Assembly: GCA_900545865.1 (NCBI GenBank)
Contig: URAN01000004.1
Coordinates: 1-64,000 of the forward strand
Direction of reading: 5' to 3'
Length of the DNA: 64,000 bases
Origin: an uncultured Eubacteriales bacterium
GTDB taxonomy: Bacteria > Bacillota > Clostridia > Monoglobales > Monoglobaceae
In this document: positions 35,001 through 44,900 of the stretch, piece after piece
Layout: the number at the start of each line of letters is the position of its first letter
Position numbering within the stretch: position 1 is the stretch's first letter
The notes under the pieces: model-generated
Databases searched by the model: none
What the model was told of the DNA's origin: nothing
Seen by the model: only the letters and a program-made list of their open reading frames with translations
Position numbers and translations under genes: made by a program

Positions 35001-36246
35001 TAACCCGTATCATATAATTAAAATAATCCTCGGATCTGTCATGATCCGTTTTTAACTCAACGTCCAGATTCATACCGATTTTAGAGTATTCGTCCATATT
35101 CTGTTTTTGGTATATATCAAGCAGGGTAATCGGATATGATTCAAGGGCAACAATGCCGTCCGCACCGCTGACCCTAACACTGAAATACGGGTATCTGCCC
35201 CTTTTTTCCTTGCTCAAATCAAGCCTTAGCGTGTTGTTTTTCAGCGGAACGGATTTCAGTGTCTCTGCCTTTCCGTCATTGAAAGTTCCGTCCGGCGAAT
35301 ATTCAACGACATACTCTTTCACCCTTCCGCCGCTGATATTGACCGTTACATCGACATAAGCGTCATCTGTATTCTGAATATACGTCGGCTCGTTCGGAGC
35401 AAAAATCTTTACATACTCTCTGTTCAGTCCGCTCACGCCGTAACCGAGCCTTTTAAGTTCATAATCCGAATAACCGACAGGCTCTTTCTTTATAATCTCT
35501 AATCTGTTATTCTTTCTTATGAGCTTTGCCACATTTTCACCGGTAAAAATTACATTCATCTTAACATTTTTAAAGAAATCCTTTTTAAGCCAAAATACCG
35601 GTTTGATTCCTTGTTTTATCGATGTTATGCTTTTCGAAAGCTTACCCTCGTTCGCATATGTTCCTCCGGCAATAACACCCGTGTCCGCCGCTTCACCGGC
35701 GAGAGGGCTTCTTAAATACCAGTCTTGTTTTAAACTTTCGCATTGCATACCGAATTTGTTATAATACTTTAAAAACTCGGTATAGCCGAGCAGCGAAACG
35801 CCGCATCTTTGAGAATATTCCTTCGGACAGTTTCCGTTGAGGCTTCCGCCCTCGGTTTTCCATTCCCTGTCAAAATCAATATACTTTATAATCTCACTCG
35901 GGATATAATCTTCATTCAAAAATTCGTTATTCAAATAATAAGCTATGTTATTTTCATCCTCGGTATCGAATTTTTGAGTTCCGTCAGGGTCAAATTCTCT
36001 TAAAAGATAAATTTCATCAGCCAAGACAAGATACCCGTCATTGTCGGAATCGAGCAAAACAAATCGTTTATCGGGCGCGCTTTGGGTACAAAATATATTC
36101 TCTTTCGGAGTATTTCTGAGCGCATCGCTCAATTTTCCGACAGGCTGGGTTACGGTCGCATCGGCAAATACACAAGTGCATAAAACAAACATAACCAATG
36201 CGGCTGTTGCCGCCGTCTTAATAATACTTCTCGCTCTGAACTTCAT
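32050..36246 (-). CDS. Giant secreted GH39-like hydrolase with N-terminal LRSP module and C-terminal CBM9-like domain
   Basis: 1398 residues with a signal peptide (about 1-28, VFADA). The N-terminal LRSP/DUF6273-like module (about 40-265) contains WYLRSPLAG and IKPVFWLKKDFFKNVK. A clan GH-A TIM barrel (about 390-760) follows, with likely acid/base Glu508 (EIWNEPN) and nucleophile Glu612 (VSQTEVGYP). A helical region and Ig-like domains come next. The C-terminal about 190 residues (FDGDISDWEDAYPI, AKALCKWDENYFYALVDVYD) resemble CBM9/DOMON-type sugar-binding domains. Spacing to the neighbouring genes is 15 and 11 bases. The start is ATG with GGAGGTG upstream. Confidence 0.8.
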   Translation of the reverse strand: MKFRARSIIKTAATAALVMFVLCTCVFADATVTQPVGKLSDALRNTPKENIFCTQSAPDKRFVLLDSDNDGYLVLADEIYLLREFDPDGTQKFDTEDENNIAYYLNNEFLNEDYIPSEIIKYIDFDREWKTEGGSLNGNCPKEYSQRCGVSLLGYTEFLKYYNKFGMQCESLKQDWYLRSPLAGEAADTGVIAGGTYANEGKLSKSITSIKQGIKPVFWLKKDFFKNVKMNVIFTGENVAKLIRKNNRLEIIKKEPVGYSDYELKRLGYGVSGLNREYVKIFAPNEPTYIQNTDDAYVDVTVNISGGRVKEYVVEYSPDGTFNDGKAETLKSVPLKNNTLRLDLSKEKRGRYPYFSVRVSGADGIVALESYPITLLDIYQKQNMDEYSKIGMNLDVELKTDHDRSEDYFNYMIRVMGISKVRGNIRWSWNESPKGTRTYSKHQYWYDEMIKYNQEYCPYILGYGNKLYFDTEPRTYQNVKDTIGYNTDILEYFDKMGLTVENFEIWNEPNLPTFWGGPCSSVAYSQLANRMGFEMNRLYPDKEVIGCGIASQNGEQFIDDYYKYGGLMYTDGFSCHPYTYPNDPDVRHYKRASDFVFRRYEVGGWVTVSQTEVGYPTHTGQGGIADDVQAVYIPKLYIYNDELDVDLTNLYVLDDIGENDTYNEHNFGIMDYNFLPKDSVVSMAQLTKYCANAEYIGRYPINDNSYAYIYTKLNKTFAVIWSMGDKYEYELEDGAKAENHFGDVILPTDNKISIGSEPVYISDISNDLAAKATAYQVSETVKKIKDEYGRILDLSGIDEVKQKFDFTSVPSADELKKSIEYTYDFGVELIKRYKADENKPELKKLTAALFRLEESAEKAAAFYASFDYTNEDSDSYVNAMKEMIADIKGDEPESSLLFTDAIMRFANRYNKKANAIADAYDKKEPGIRGAIAENDLLAKNICKWAEMVCGLEERDTSRAIFTYLQDSAPTVYQGEDFEYYVETENLRTHDIDGEIVWRDNNLNALGESRKCYVKSGECIPVTYGGHIDTDFPLGTKTFFVDITEDGKLLKRIEINTTVKGVISVELEKSTKTLDELATLDVKYVSTFNKKFTGKVSITAPEGWVLEYDNADITLEPNEVKSTSIKILKAQKQSFNDYYFGFKVSDSNGREMLNKEIPLDFHVAVKSKNEIDISNFDGDISDWEDAYPIHINTPENPSSIESWKKSNIAAKALCKWDENYFYALVDVYDDLYLQTYAGANIWMGDSIQLAFDTLNDKAASFGGDDYEYGYSYTASGLEIQGFLVGTGKTTGTKTSDWVRIVRDNNNHITRYVIKMPKDELTPMNLKEGTVFGYNICANDADILERDSYIQYSGGIADKKNPSAFNTFVLKGVDSRLPEETEDTGFIKRIDNTGFSGFAD

Positions 36247-36261
36247 TACTGTGCACCTCCG

Positions 36262-38856
36262 CTATTTATACATAACCATAAACATAGGCGTTCCGAGTCT
36301 TACATAAAGCCAAACCTCTTCGCATACTGAGTTATCCTCGTATGATGCCAAAGCATCGGGCGAGACGCTCTGTACTCTGTCGCGCGCTCTCGGCGCGTCC
36401 TTGTCAACCTGTAGGATTAAGAGATTTGATGTTTTAAAAGATAACATATCCGCTCTTTTGACGCTTGTCGGGTTTTCGCCCTGTTTCACAAAGTTAACCA
36501 CATTATCCTTTTGCGAATAAATATATCCGTTATACAAGCCCAGATTTGCATACCACTTTCCGTTATGCTCCACACCGCTCGCAACCTCAAATTTATTTAT
36601 ATTCCCCAAATCATCAATCTTTTCCGTATCAAAAACAACGCGCAGGTTATCGATTTCGTTTTGACCGTTGACATTACAGATTATAATATCTCCCGTTTCG
36701 ACATCTTCCGCAAGGCTCTTTTCGGATATTGTGAACGTCTTGTTCTTTTGACTCTTTCCCGTAAGCTCGAGAGAATACGTTTGGTCTCCGTCTGCGTCAA
36801 GACACTCTGCTTTTTCCACAACCAAATACGCCTCGTTTTTAAGCGACAGATTCGATTTTTCATCGATACTCAAAACGTATTGCGCAACGTTGCTTGACGG
36901 ATTTTGAGTAAAAGCCTCTACCTCATATTGGTCAAAAATTGCAAAACTTATCGGATTCATAACGTTAAACTTTTTCTCCGTTGCATCTATCGCGTTCGTG
37001 GGAATACTGAGCATTTTTGTATTTTCGTCAACGCAAAAGCTTCCGCCGAACGCAGTCTGATTTTCATCCGCAAAGACATAGTTCGAGTTCCCCGGATAGA
37101 ACATCTTTTTACCCTTATTACAGATTCGTACCAGCGGACTTCCCTTTGTATCGGGCGTGTATATCGCCTTGACATCGCCGTATTCATCGCACCTGTACAA
37201 AACCGCCGTTGACTTTCCGATAAAGTTATTGAGCTTTGTTACATCACCGACCTTATCGCCGTTCAAATAAAAATTGTTCGCACTTTCAAGCTCGGATAAA
37301 ATTCCGTCTTGGTCATAAAGCTTAAAGATAAGCTTGTTCGCAAAGCTGTCTCTGACATTATTGGCAATCATATACGCAAACTTGTTTTCGCTGTCCGATG
37401 ATTGTTCCGCATACGCTATCTTTCCGAAAATATCCTTGTATGCGATGATATTTTTATTTACGTTTAAAACCGCCGTATCAATCTTATTTTGCTTTGCCAA
37501 ATAAATCTTGACCGCCTCGATAACCACATATTCATTATCGCCGTCTTTTCCTCTCTCTTCAATCTTTCCTCTTACCTTGTCGGCCGAAACATACCATTCG
37601 GCAACGGTTTTATCCTTTGATTCGGCAATACAAACTATTGACTTGAGCGGAATTTCCGCCGCGTCAATTTCCGCTCCGTCATCTTTATAAACATAAAAGC
37701 TGTCATACTTCTTATAATTTATTTCGCTTTTGCCGATTGCGTCAACGACAAAGCTTTCGTTTACATTGTTCGCCGTTATAAACGCCGTTTTGTATTCGGT
37801 AATCTTCGCCGCGGTATATCGTCCGCTTCCGTTCGCCGCGATTAACTCTATTCTGCCGTTTTTGATATTGAATATGCTCATCTCATAATCGGGAACACAA
37901 ACGCCGTTATATATCACCGTTATTTCTTTATCAATGTCAACCGTATTATTTCTGTTGTTTTTATAATATGTGATTTGCCGTCCCGTAACATCGGACGCCA
38001 AATCAACAGAGTCTATTTTCAGTGTCTTGTTTCCGACCGAATACGCATACACCACCGTATCATCGTCTTTGACATAATATTCCGCATTGAGACCCAATAA
38101 GTCGCCAAAGTCCGCTGCGGTGTCATAAACCGTGTTATTTATCATAATTTGATTTTCGCCGATATTCGAACCCGATGAATAGAGAGCCGTCTTTGAATTC
38201 ATTGTGACGATACCCTCTTTTTTCTCTATACCGAACATAGCTTTAAGCCACGTCATATTCGGCTCGGTCTTATATATTCCCGAATCGTTTCCGAACGAAC
38301 TCAACTCTAATATTTCGGTGTTCAGGGCGTTTAAAATAAGTCTTGCGGCATCACCCATAGTTATCCCGTCGGGGTTGCTCGGGCTAAATCCTATTTTGAT
38401 TCTGTTTGCCGCCGAGACATATCCGGACGGAAAGCCGCCGTTCGCCTCTGCCACCGGTTTATACCCCAATGCGCAAACAATGATTTTTAAAGCCTCAAAA
38501 TACGATATTGTATCATTCGGCATAAACATTCCGTCATCGTGTCCCGAGATAAAACCGAGTGTCAAAGCCGCGTCCGCCGCCCATTTATATGATGCGCCGT
38601 CGGGCACATCATAAAACATAATATCATTCTGTGCACTCGGATGATTTCCGCCCGTGTAAAGGTGCATAACCGTCTCCAAAAAGTCCGCTCTTTTCATAGC
38701 CGCCGAATCGGTAAAGGTTATGTTCAGACCGTCGAATACTCCGATTGAATTCAGTATTTCTATCTCTTTACCGGAGCCGCCGCCATCCGCCGCAAAGCCC
38801 GTCTGAACCGCAATCAGCATAACCGCCGCCAAGATAAGACAAATTATTCTTTTCAT
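36262..38856 (-). CDS. SLH-domain surface protein (S-layer-like)
   Basis: 864 residues. A signal peptide (1-22, GFA) is followed by SLH-type repeats over about 30-185 (FYDVPDGASYKWAADAALTL, GFISGHDDGMFMPNDTISYF) that should bind secondary wall polymers. The remaining about 650 residues are beta-rich with no recognised domain and no catalytic motif. This is the one protein of the operon that lacks the LRSP module, so a scaffold or S-layer role is plausible but unproven. It starts 19 bases after its upstream neighbour, with AGAGGTC as RBS. Confidence 0.78.
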   Translation of the reverse strand: MKRIICLILAAVMLIAVQTGFAADGGGSGKEIEILNSIGVFDGLNITFTDSAAMKRADFLETVMHLYTGGNHPSAQNDIMFYDVPDGASYKWAADAALTLGFISGHDDGMFMPNDTISYFEALKIIVCALGYKPVAEANGGFPSGYVSAANRIKIGFSPSNPDGITMGDAARLILNALNTEILELSSFGNDSGIYKTEPNMTWLKAMFGIEKKEGIVTMNSKTALYSSGSNIGENQIMINNTVYDTAADFGDLLGLNAEYYVKDDDTVVYAYSVGNKTLKIDSVDLASDVTGRQITYYKNNRNNTVDIDKEITVIYNGVCVPDYEMSIFNIKNGRIELIAANGSGRYTAAKITEYKTAFITANNVNESFVVDAIGKSEINYKKYDSFYVYKDDGAEIDAAEIPLKSIVCIAESKDKTVAEWYVSADKVRGKIEERGKDGDNEYVVIEAVKIYLAKQNKIDTAVLNVNKNIIAYKDIFGKIAYAEQSSDSENKFAYMIANNVRDSFANKLIFKLYDQDGILSELESANNFYLNGDKVGDVTKLNNFIGKSTAVLYRCDEYGDVKAIYTPDTKGSPLVRICNKGKKMFYPGNSNYVFADENQTAFGGSFCVDENTKMLSIPTNAIDATEKKFNVMNPISFAIFDQYEVEAFTQNPSSNVAQYVLSIDEKSNLSLKNEAYLVVEKAECLDADGDQTYSLELTGKSQKNKTFTISEKSLAEDVETGDIIICNVNGQNEIDNLRVVFDTEKIDDLGNINKFEVASGVEHNGKWYANLGLYNGYIYSQKDNVVNFVKQGENPTSVKRADMLSFKTSNLLILQVDKDAPRARDRVQSVSPDALASYEDNSVCEEVWLYVRLGTPMFMVMYK

Positions 38857-38875
38857 ATTACAGTGACCTCTCTTT

Positions 38876-41863
38876 TTATTTAATCAATCCGCAAATAATC
38901 TTTGCCGCCTCTGCTCTTGTGGCAAAGGCTTTCGGTCTGAACGTTCCGTCCTCAAAACCGTTAATGATTTTTTCGTTCGCCAACGCCGCAACAGCCCTCT
39001 TTGCATAATCCGATATAAGGCTTTCATCCTTAAAAGAGGCGCTGTCCTCGGATGTCAAATTGTACGCCCTTGAAATTATAACCGCCATATCTTCTCTTGT
39101 GATAAGCTCACCCGTGCCGAACCTGTTCTTTTCAACACCCTCTGCAATACCGTGCTTTTTCGCCGATGCAACATATTTATAACACCAATCGTCTTTGTCA
39201 ACATCGTCAAATTCGCACTCTGCGTCCTCGTCAACTATACCGAGGGCTATACCTGTCATCTTGATAAATTCTTCTCTTGTAATATTGTTCTCGGGTTCAA
39301 AAAGATTGTTTTCGTTTCCGCTTATTATCTTATTTTTCTTTAAAGTCAAAATGCTCTCATATGCCCAATGCGATTTTGAAACATCACCGAACATCGAAAC
39401 GGGATTTACGGGATTCGATATTTCCGTCTTGTCAACCTCAATTTTCTTAATCGGACTTGACCCCGAGCCTGAACCCGAGCCTGAACCTGAACCCGAGCCT
39501 GAACCCGAACCCGAACCGCTGCTTTTTGCGGATTCGTATACCGCTTTTGCAACTCCGCCTTTCAGCTCTTCCATCGTCTTGAACCCCGTGTTTGTTTTAA
39601 AAAGATACCTTGACGCCGCCGTTGTGTCCGATGCTTTATAGTCATTCAAGCTGAACGGAAGGTATGTTTCGTATTTTATCAGATAATTATTGAGCATACC
39701 GTAACTTTCCGCGCCGTTTATTTTTGTCAGAATCACACATTCCTCAAACACGCCGCTTAGCTCGGTCAGATTGTTTATCTTCTTGCCGTTAAACAATGAA
39801 AAGACCTCTGTTTTATCCCCGTTATCCAGCGCCGCAAAGTCACCGTACAGCACGTTTTCGTCAAGCTTTATCTTATCGCGGTAATAATCAGCACATTCCA
39901 TTGCATCTTTGCCCGTCTTTGAATGCGAAAGATTATAACACGCACTGTATACCGCGACATCTTTGTAAAATTCATTTATCGTATCGGTCGAATACTCCTT
40001 TCCGAGCAGGCTCGCCCCGATAAATTCAAATCCTCCGACATCCATCGCCGACACATATTTATCGCTTATTTCAAGCTCTCTCAATTTTTGAGAGAAAATT
40101 TCCGCATATTCGCCGCTCGTTTTTGCATTCTTTAACGTTTCTAAAATGCTTGCCTTGTTTTGTATCGAGCTATAGTAAAACTCAACCGTGACAGGCTCTG
40201 ATAATTTATCGGAACAAATTTCTATTGTATAATCGCCCGATGTCTCAGAATCGGGCATTTTGAAATACACCAAAAGCTTTCCGACATCAACAAATTCACA
40301 TGTTCTGTATACAGGCTCTTGTTCGCCCGTCTTTTTAAGTTCAATATATACCGATTCCGCGGCGACGCTTGGATTAACACCGCTCAGTACATACACTCGG
40401 TTATCCGAATCGTATTCCGCCGAATAGTCTTTATCCTGTATCTCTGCCGCAGGCTTTCGCTCATAATTCTTTGTCAGAACAACGCATATCTTATTTGTGT
40501 TCTTATCCGCAACAAACGCCTTTGCATAAGCATTATCCGCCGTCTTTTCGGTCGATAGCGTCAGCGTTCCGTTTTGGCTTATCTCTTTTGCCTGTGAATC
40601 GACCGTGTTATATCCGTCAAACACCTCTAAAACCGCAATTACATTTTCGCCGTTCATATTGCCGAAATTAAATGTAATCTCCGCCGTTCCGTCATCGTTT
40701 AGGGTAAGTCCGTCAAACGAAACGCTGAATCCGTCCGCCGATATTTCATCCGACCGTACCGAGTTAGCCTTATACCCTCTTGAATTATTCACGTCATACG
40801 GAATAACGGTGCAAAATATATTGCATCCTATATCGCTCGTTGAAACGGTATAATTTTTTGAGGTTATGTTTGTTTTCGTTGCCTGTCCGTCCGAACCCGT
40901 TCTGTACCATTCATAAACGTTTTCGCCCTCGGCAACGCCGCCCGTATTCGAATAATCATAAACTGGCGTAAGGGTCGAACCGACCGTATTATTTCCGCTT
41001 ATCTTCAAGTTTTCGATTATCGGATAATCCGTGCCGAAGCCCAAACTTTCAAGTTCTTCTTTCGTATAAATTTCCAACAGCTCGGGAACGCAATATGTAT
41101 TGCTTATATATTTAATGACATTCTCACCGGCGGACACCAATTTATACTTTCCAAAAATTTCGGAACTCACATAAAAGCACGGCCGTGTCGAATAATACGC
41201 CGAATATGTATCAACATAATCCAATTTTCCGGCTGTGGTTATCATCTGCAGCATCTTTTTTGAATTGGTTGTAACCGGTGAGCGCAGGGTCAGACCCGTT
41301 GCGTCCTTATACCCTATCTTGTCGGCGTTATCATAATATTCGCTTTGGCTGAGTATTGCGGTCTTTGAATATGTCACCGTATCGTTTTGCATATTCGAGT
41401 GTTCCGCGTCAAGCTCCGAATATCCCGCCTCTGTTTCCCAGCCTGTTTCAATCAGATATTCCTGCATGGATAAAGGCAGGACGTTTTGTGTTATATAATC
41501 GTCTTGATTTATTTTATAAAACAGGCTCTTTGGGTTATTGACATCGATAATTTGAAACTGTGCCGACGAATCGGCATAAAAAGCCATCGGCCCGGTGCTC
41601 GGCGCAAGAACAAACGCCTTGCCGTCCTGTCCGTCAAGCAAGGTCAGCTCTTTTGTGCCGTTCTCTCCGTCCGTCAGAATAAACTTATTCTCGTTCGGGG
41701 ATTTCTCGACCGCATTCGGTGCAGCCTGACCCCATTTCAAGGGCTGTGAAATACTCTTGCCGCCGTTTGACGTCACGCCGACCGCAGTCTCTTCGGCGAA
41801 ACAAACCGCCACGCCCGAAATTATCATTATTAAACTTAAAAATGCACTGATGTATTTCTTCAT
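38876..41863 (-). CDS. Cell-wall-anchored LRSP-module protein with C-terminal SLH domains
   Basis: 995 residues. After a signal peptide (1-23) comes an LRSP/DUF6273-like module (about 55-290; NADKIGYKDATGLTLRSP, YYSTRPCFYVS, ending YTKEELESLGFG). Ig-like and helical regions follow, then a Ser-Gly dipeptide linker (about 790-810). Three C-terminal SLH repeats (about 820-995; FGDVSKSHWAYESILTL, ISGNENNLFEPENNITREEF, INGFEDGTFRPKAFATRAEA) complete it. It is probably a wall-bound glycan-binding protein, as no hydrolase motif is seen. ATG 41863 is chosen; GGAGG lies 12 bases upstream, and the longer TTG-led frame would begin before the RBS. Confidence 0.8.
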   Translation of the reverse strand: MKKYISAFLSLIMIISGVAVCFAEETAVGVTSNGGKSISQPLKWGQAAPNAVEKSPNENKFILTDGENGTKELTLLDGQDGKAFVLAPSTGPMAFYADSSAQFQIIDVNNPKSLFYKINQDDYITQNVLPLSMQEYLIETGWETEAGYSELDAEHSNMQNDTVTYSKTAILSQSEYYDNADKIGYKDATGLTLRSPVTTNSKKMLQMITTAGKLDYVDTYSAYYSTRPCFYVSSEIFGKYKLVSAGENVIKYISNTYCVPELLEIYTKEELESLGFGTDYPIIENLKISGNNTVGSTLTPVYDYSNTGGVAEGENVYEWYRTGSDGQATKTNITSKNYTVSTSDIGCNIFCTVIPYDVNNSRGYKANSVRSDEISADGFSVSFDGLTLNDDGTAEITFNFGNMNGENVIAVLEVFDGYNTVDSQAKEISQNGTLTLSTEKTADNAYAKAFVADKNTNKICVVLTKNYERKPAAEIQDKDYSAEYDSDNRVYVLSGVNPSVAAESVYIELKKTGEQEPVYRTCEFVDVGKLLVYFKMPDSETSGDYTIEICSDKLSEPVTVEFYYSSIQNKASILETLKNAKTSGEYAEIFSQKLRELEISDKYVSAMDVGGFEFIGASLLGKEYSTDTINEFYKDVAVYSACYNLSHSKTGKDAMECADYYRDKIKLDENVLYGDFAALDNGDKTEVFSLFNGKKINNLTELSGVFEECVILTKINGAESYGMLNNYLIKYETYLPFSLNDYKASDTTAASRYLFKTNTGFKTMEELKGGVAKAVYESAKSSGSGSGSGSGSGSGSGSGSGSSPIKKIEVDKTEISNPVNPVSMFGDVSKSHWAYESILTLKKNKIISGNENNLFEPENNITREEFIKMTGIALGIVDEDAECEFDDVDKDDWCYKYVASAKKHGIAEGVEKNRFGTGELITREDMAVIISRAYNLTSEDSASFKDESLISDYAKRAVAALANEKIINGFEDGTFRPKAFATRAEAAKIICGLIK
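39463..39524 (-). repeat. Ser-Gly linker coding repeat
   Basis: A low-complexity tract of alternating six-base codon pairs (GGTTCG, GGCTCG, GGTTCA types) encodes (SG)n just before the SLH domains. Changes in repeat number would stay in frame and only alter linker length. Confidence 0.85.
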
Positions 41864-41956
41864 TGAATATCTTAACCTCCGAATCTTCAAAAGATAAATT
41901 CATTTAATAATGCATTTTTTCGGGGGCTAAAAATTAACCCCCGAAAAAACAATTAC

Positions 41957-44900
41957 TTAAATTAAATTATTTTCCGTCATAAATCCGATAAGCTTTGACT
42001 TAATCTGTTCATGACCCGAAACCGTCGGGTGTATGTTGTCGATGTCATTAATATCAATATCCCATTCGGTTGTATCAACATACAAAACATTTTCGCCGTA
42101 CTCACCTTTGCCGATTGCCTCGCCTATCGAGTCAAAGGTTTGAGCGCGCCAATATGCGTTTGTTTTGTTTGTTTCGTCATACGCCCAATATTTGCTCTTG
42201 CGCACCGGCTTGATTACCACTATTTTTGCCTTTGTATAAGTCGAGGACAAAAAGTTTATAAATTCCTTGTACTTTGCCTTAAACCTATCGATATTGTCAA
42301 CTGAGCCGTCCGAACTTTTATAAACATCGTTTGTTCCGATATTCACAAAAATAAAATCGAACTTATCATCATTTGCAAAATCGTATGCGTCCGTTCCCTT
42401 GTCGAGGGTCTGCATCTGTTTGAACTTTGTCTGCATACCGAGAACTCCGTCTCTCACCGCCCCGGCGTAATTTCCGTCAAGGAATGCGATACCCGATTTT
42501 GAAATCCTCGTGTTATCCATTCCGAGGGCAAGCGGCAAAGTATATGTATAACTGTACGAAGCGGACGAAATCGAATCGCCGATAAACAGCATATTTCCTC
42601 TGCTTTGCTTAGGGTTCAGCACCTCCGCACCCTCATTCACCGTGATACCTTTAAAGTTCATCGGCAATGTTTCGGCATTGTCAAAAACTCTTACGTTGCT
42701 TACTCCGCTTGCGAGATATTTCGAAATATCGATTGTCTCCGTTTTTGACGCGCTCGACTGTGCATCCGCCCACACCTCTTTGTCATTTATGTATATCTTT
42801 ATTGCCTTTGGGGTTGCATCACCAAAGTTAAGTACAAGGTTTGTTGCTTTAACTGAAAAATCAACATAAGGATATGCCCAGTTACCAATCATATATCCGT
42901 TTGCCGCATCCTCTTTCCACCTTCCGTTATACTCAAATATGCTGTTGTTATACGGAATCTCCGTTAAGCTTGTGACCGTCGCAATCGGAACGGTATTCTT
43001 TTCCTCACCGAAAATCTTTGCGGAAATCGGCGAAATATTGGTTTCGTCCTTCCATAAATAGAATGCAACCTTGTCGGTTGACCCTATTCCGTCCGAAAGT
43101 GTTATTGTCTTTTCGATATTTTTTTCGCCGTGCGCAATGCTTACATCATCACTTTTGATAAACTTTAGTCTATTATCCGAATCATAGACCGCACAGATAA
43201 TTTTTGCGTCTATATTCTCTTTGGGGTTCGATGTTGCGACATCAATCAGCACATCATTCCCCGATACGGAAATGTTTGTGAGCGCCGCATAAATTTTGTT
43301 GTCAAAATATCCAAGTTTTATCAGCTCGTCATCGGAATATCCCAACGCTTTTGCCTCACCAATCGATAACAATCCCGGGAAGCCAACAGCGGCAAGAGCA
43401 TCAACCCCCGAATTGATTGCGTCAAGCTTTATATGCTTATATAAGTCCTTATTGATACTCGTTTCAACTCTGAACTGATAAAAAGTTGATGTCGGGTCAA
43501 GATATTGCATACCTCCACCCGGAAGCAAGAACTTAAAATCTCCTGCCGAGCTTTCCGAGCTTGCCGGAGTTCTTGTTCTGATTGAATTTCCGTCGCGATA
43601 CCCTATCTTGTCAACATACTTATATACTTCCGTCATACTCGGCAAGGCAACCTTTGAAATATCAACCGTATCATTTACCATTTTATCACGGCACCCCGTT
43701 TCGGTCTCCCACGCGGTTGTGTTTATATAATTCTCATAGCCGCTCGGAACAATATTGTTATTGATAAACGATTTTTGGTTTATATAATACGCAACCGAGT
43801 TTTTATCGTTTGAATCGTAAATCTGATATTTTTGATTTGGGTTATCGGGATTTTTATAAGTCGGGGTATTATCCAGTGCATCGCTCAAAAGCAAGATATT
43901 GTTTTCATCCGCGTCAAGCATAGTATAACCTATTCCGTTATATCCGTCAATATCCAAATATAATCTGTCGGTCTTATCGGCATACGCCTTCATAACATAA
44001 TTATTTTCGCCCTCGGTTATTTCGGGTATCTTGCCCCATACACCGGGGCTTGCGGCTAAATTCTCGCCCACTGTCAGCTGATTTGAAATGTACTTTGTGC
44101 CGTCCTCCATTTTTGCGGCGGCAATCACATACTTATTCGCGTGCGAATTCAAAAGCGTGAACTTTGCGCCGTTTTCGGCCGTTCCTGCCATTTCCCACGT
44201 ACCTTGTTCACCACTGTCGGAAACAAAATAAGCAATCTTTTGAGCTGCACCCGTTATATCCTCCGTATCATCTTTATTCGCCGCGGTCAAGGTATATCCC
44301 GACTTGATTCTCTCTCCGCCGTTGGACGTAATATTAAGTTTCACGGTCTCTGTGCCGTTAATTTCGCCGAATTGCAAAGCGTTCGCTCTATTTTGAAATT
44401 CTTGCCATTCGGCGTCTGTATAAAGTCCGTTTTCGTTTCCGAGACTGAGAATCGTTTTAACTACTTCTATGCCTGCTGATTCAACCTTGATGTTTTTGAA
44501 TATATCTGTATTTATATAGAAACACGGACGTGTTGAATAATATGTACTCGAATGTGTATTTACAACAGCAATTCCCCCTCCGATGGGATTTACCGCCTGT
44601 ATTCTGCCGTCTTTTGTATACGGTGACCGCAGAATAAGACCGGTTGCATCCTTATATCCTATTTTATCAGCATTATCATAAAATTCGCTTTGACTGGGTA
44701 CAGCAATTTTTGAAAACACCACCGTATCATTTATCATATTTGAGTGATCCTCATCCAATGTCTGACATCCGGCTTCTGTTTCCCAACCCGTTTCAATAAG
44801 ATAACTCTGCATTGATTTGGGAAGTATATTTTGAGTTATATAGTCAGATTGATTTATTTTATAAAATATACTCTTTGGATCTTTGGTATTGATAATCTGG

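Noticed and set aside
39195..39641. Plus-strand frame with a Pro-Glu repeat
   Set aside because: It is the antisense reading of the Ser-Gly linker of the SLH protein.
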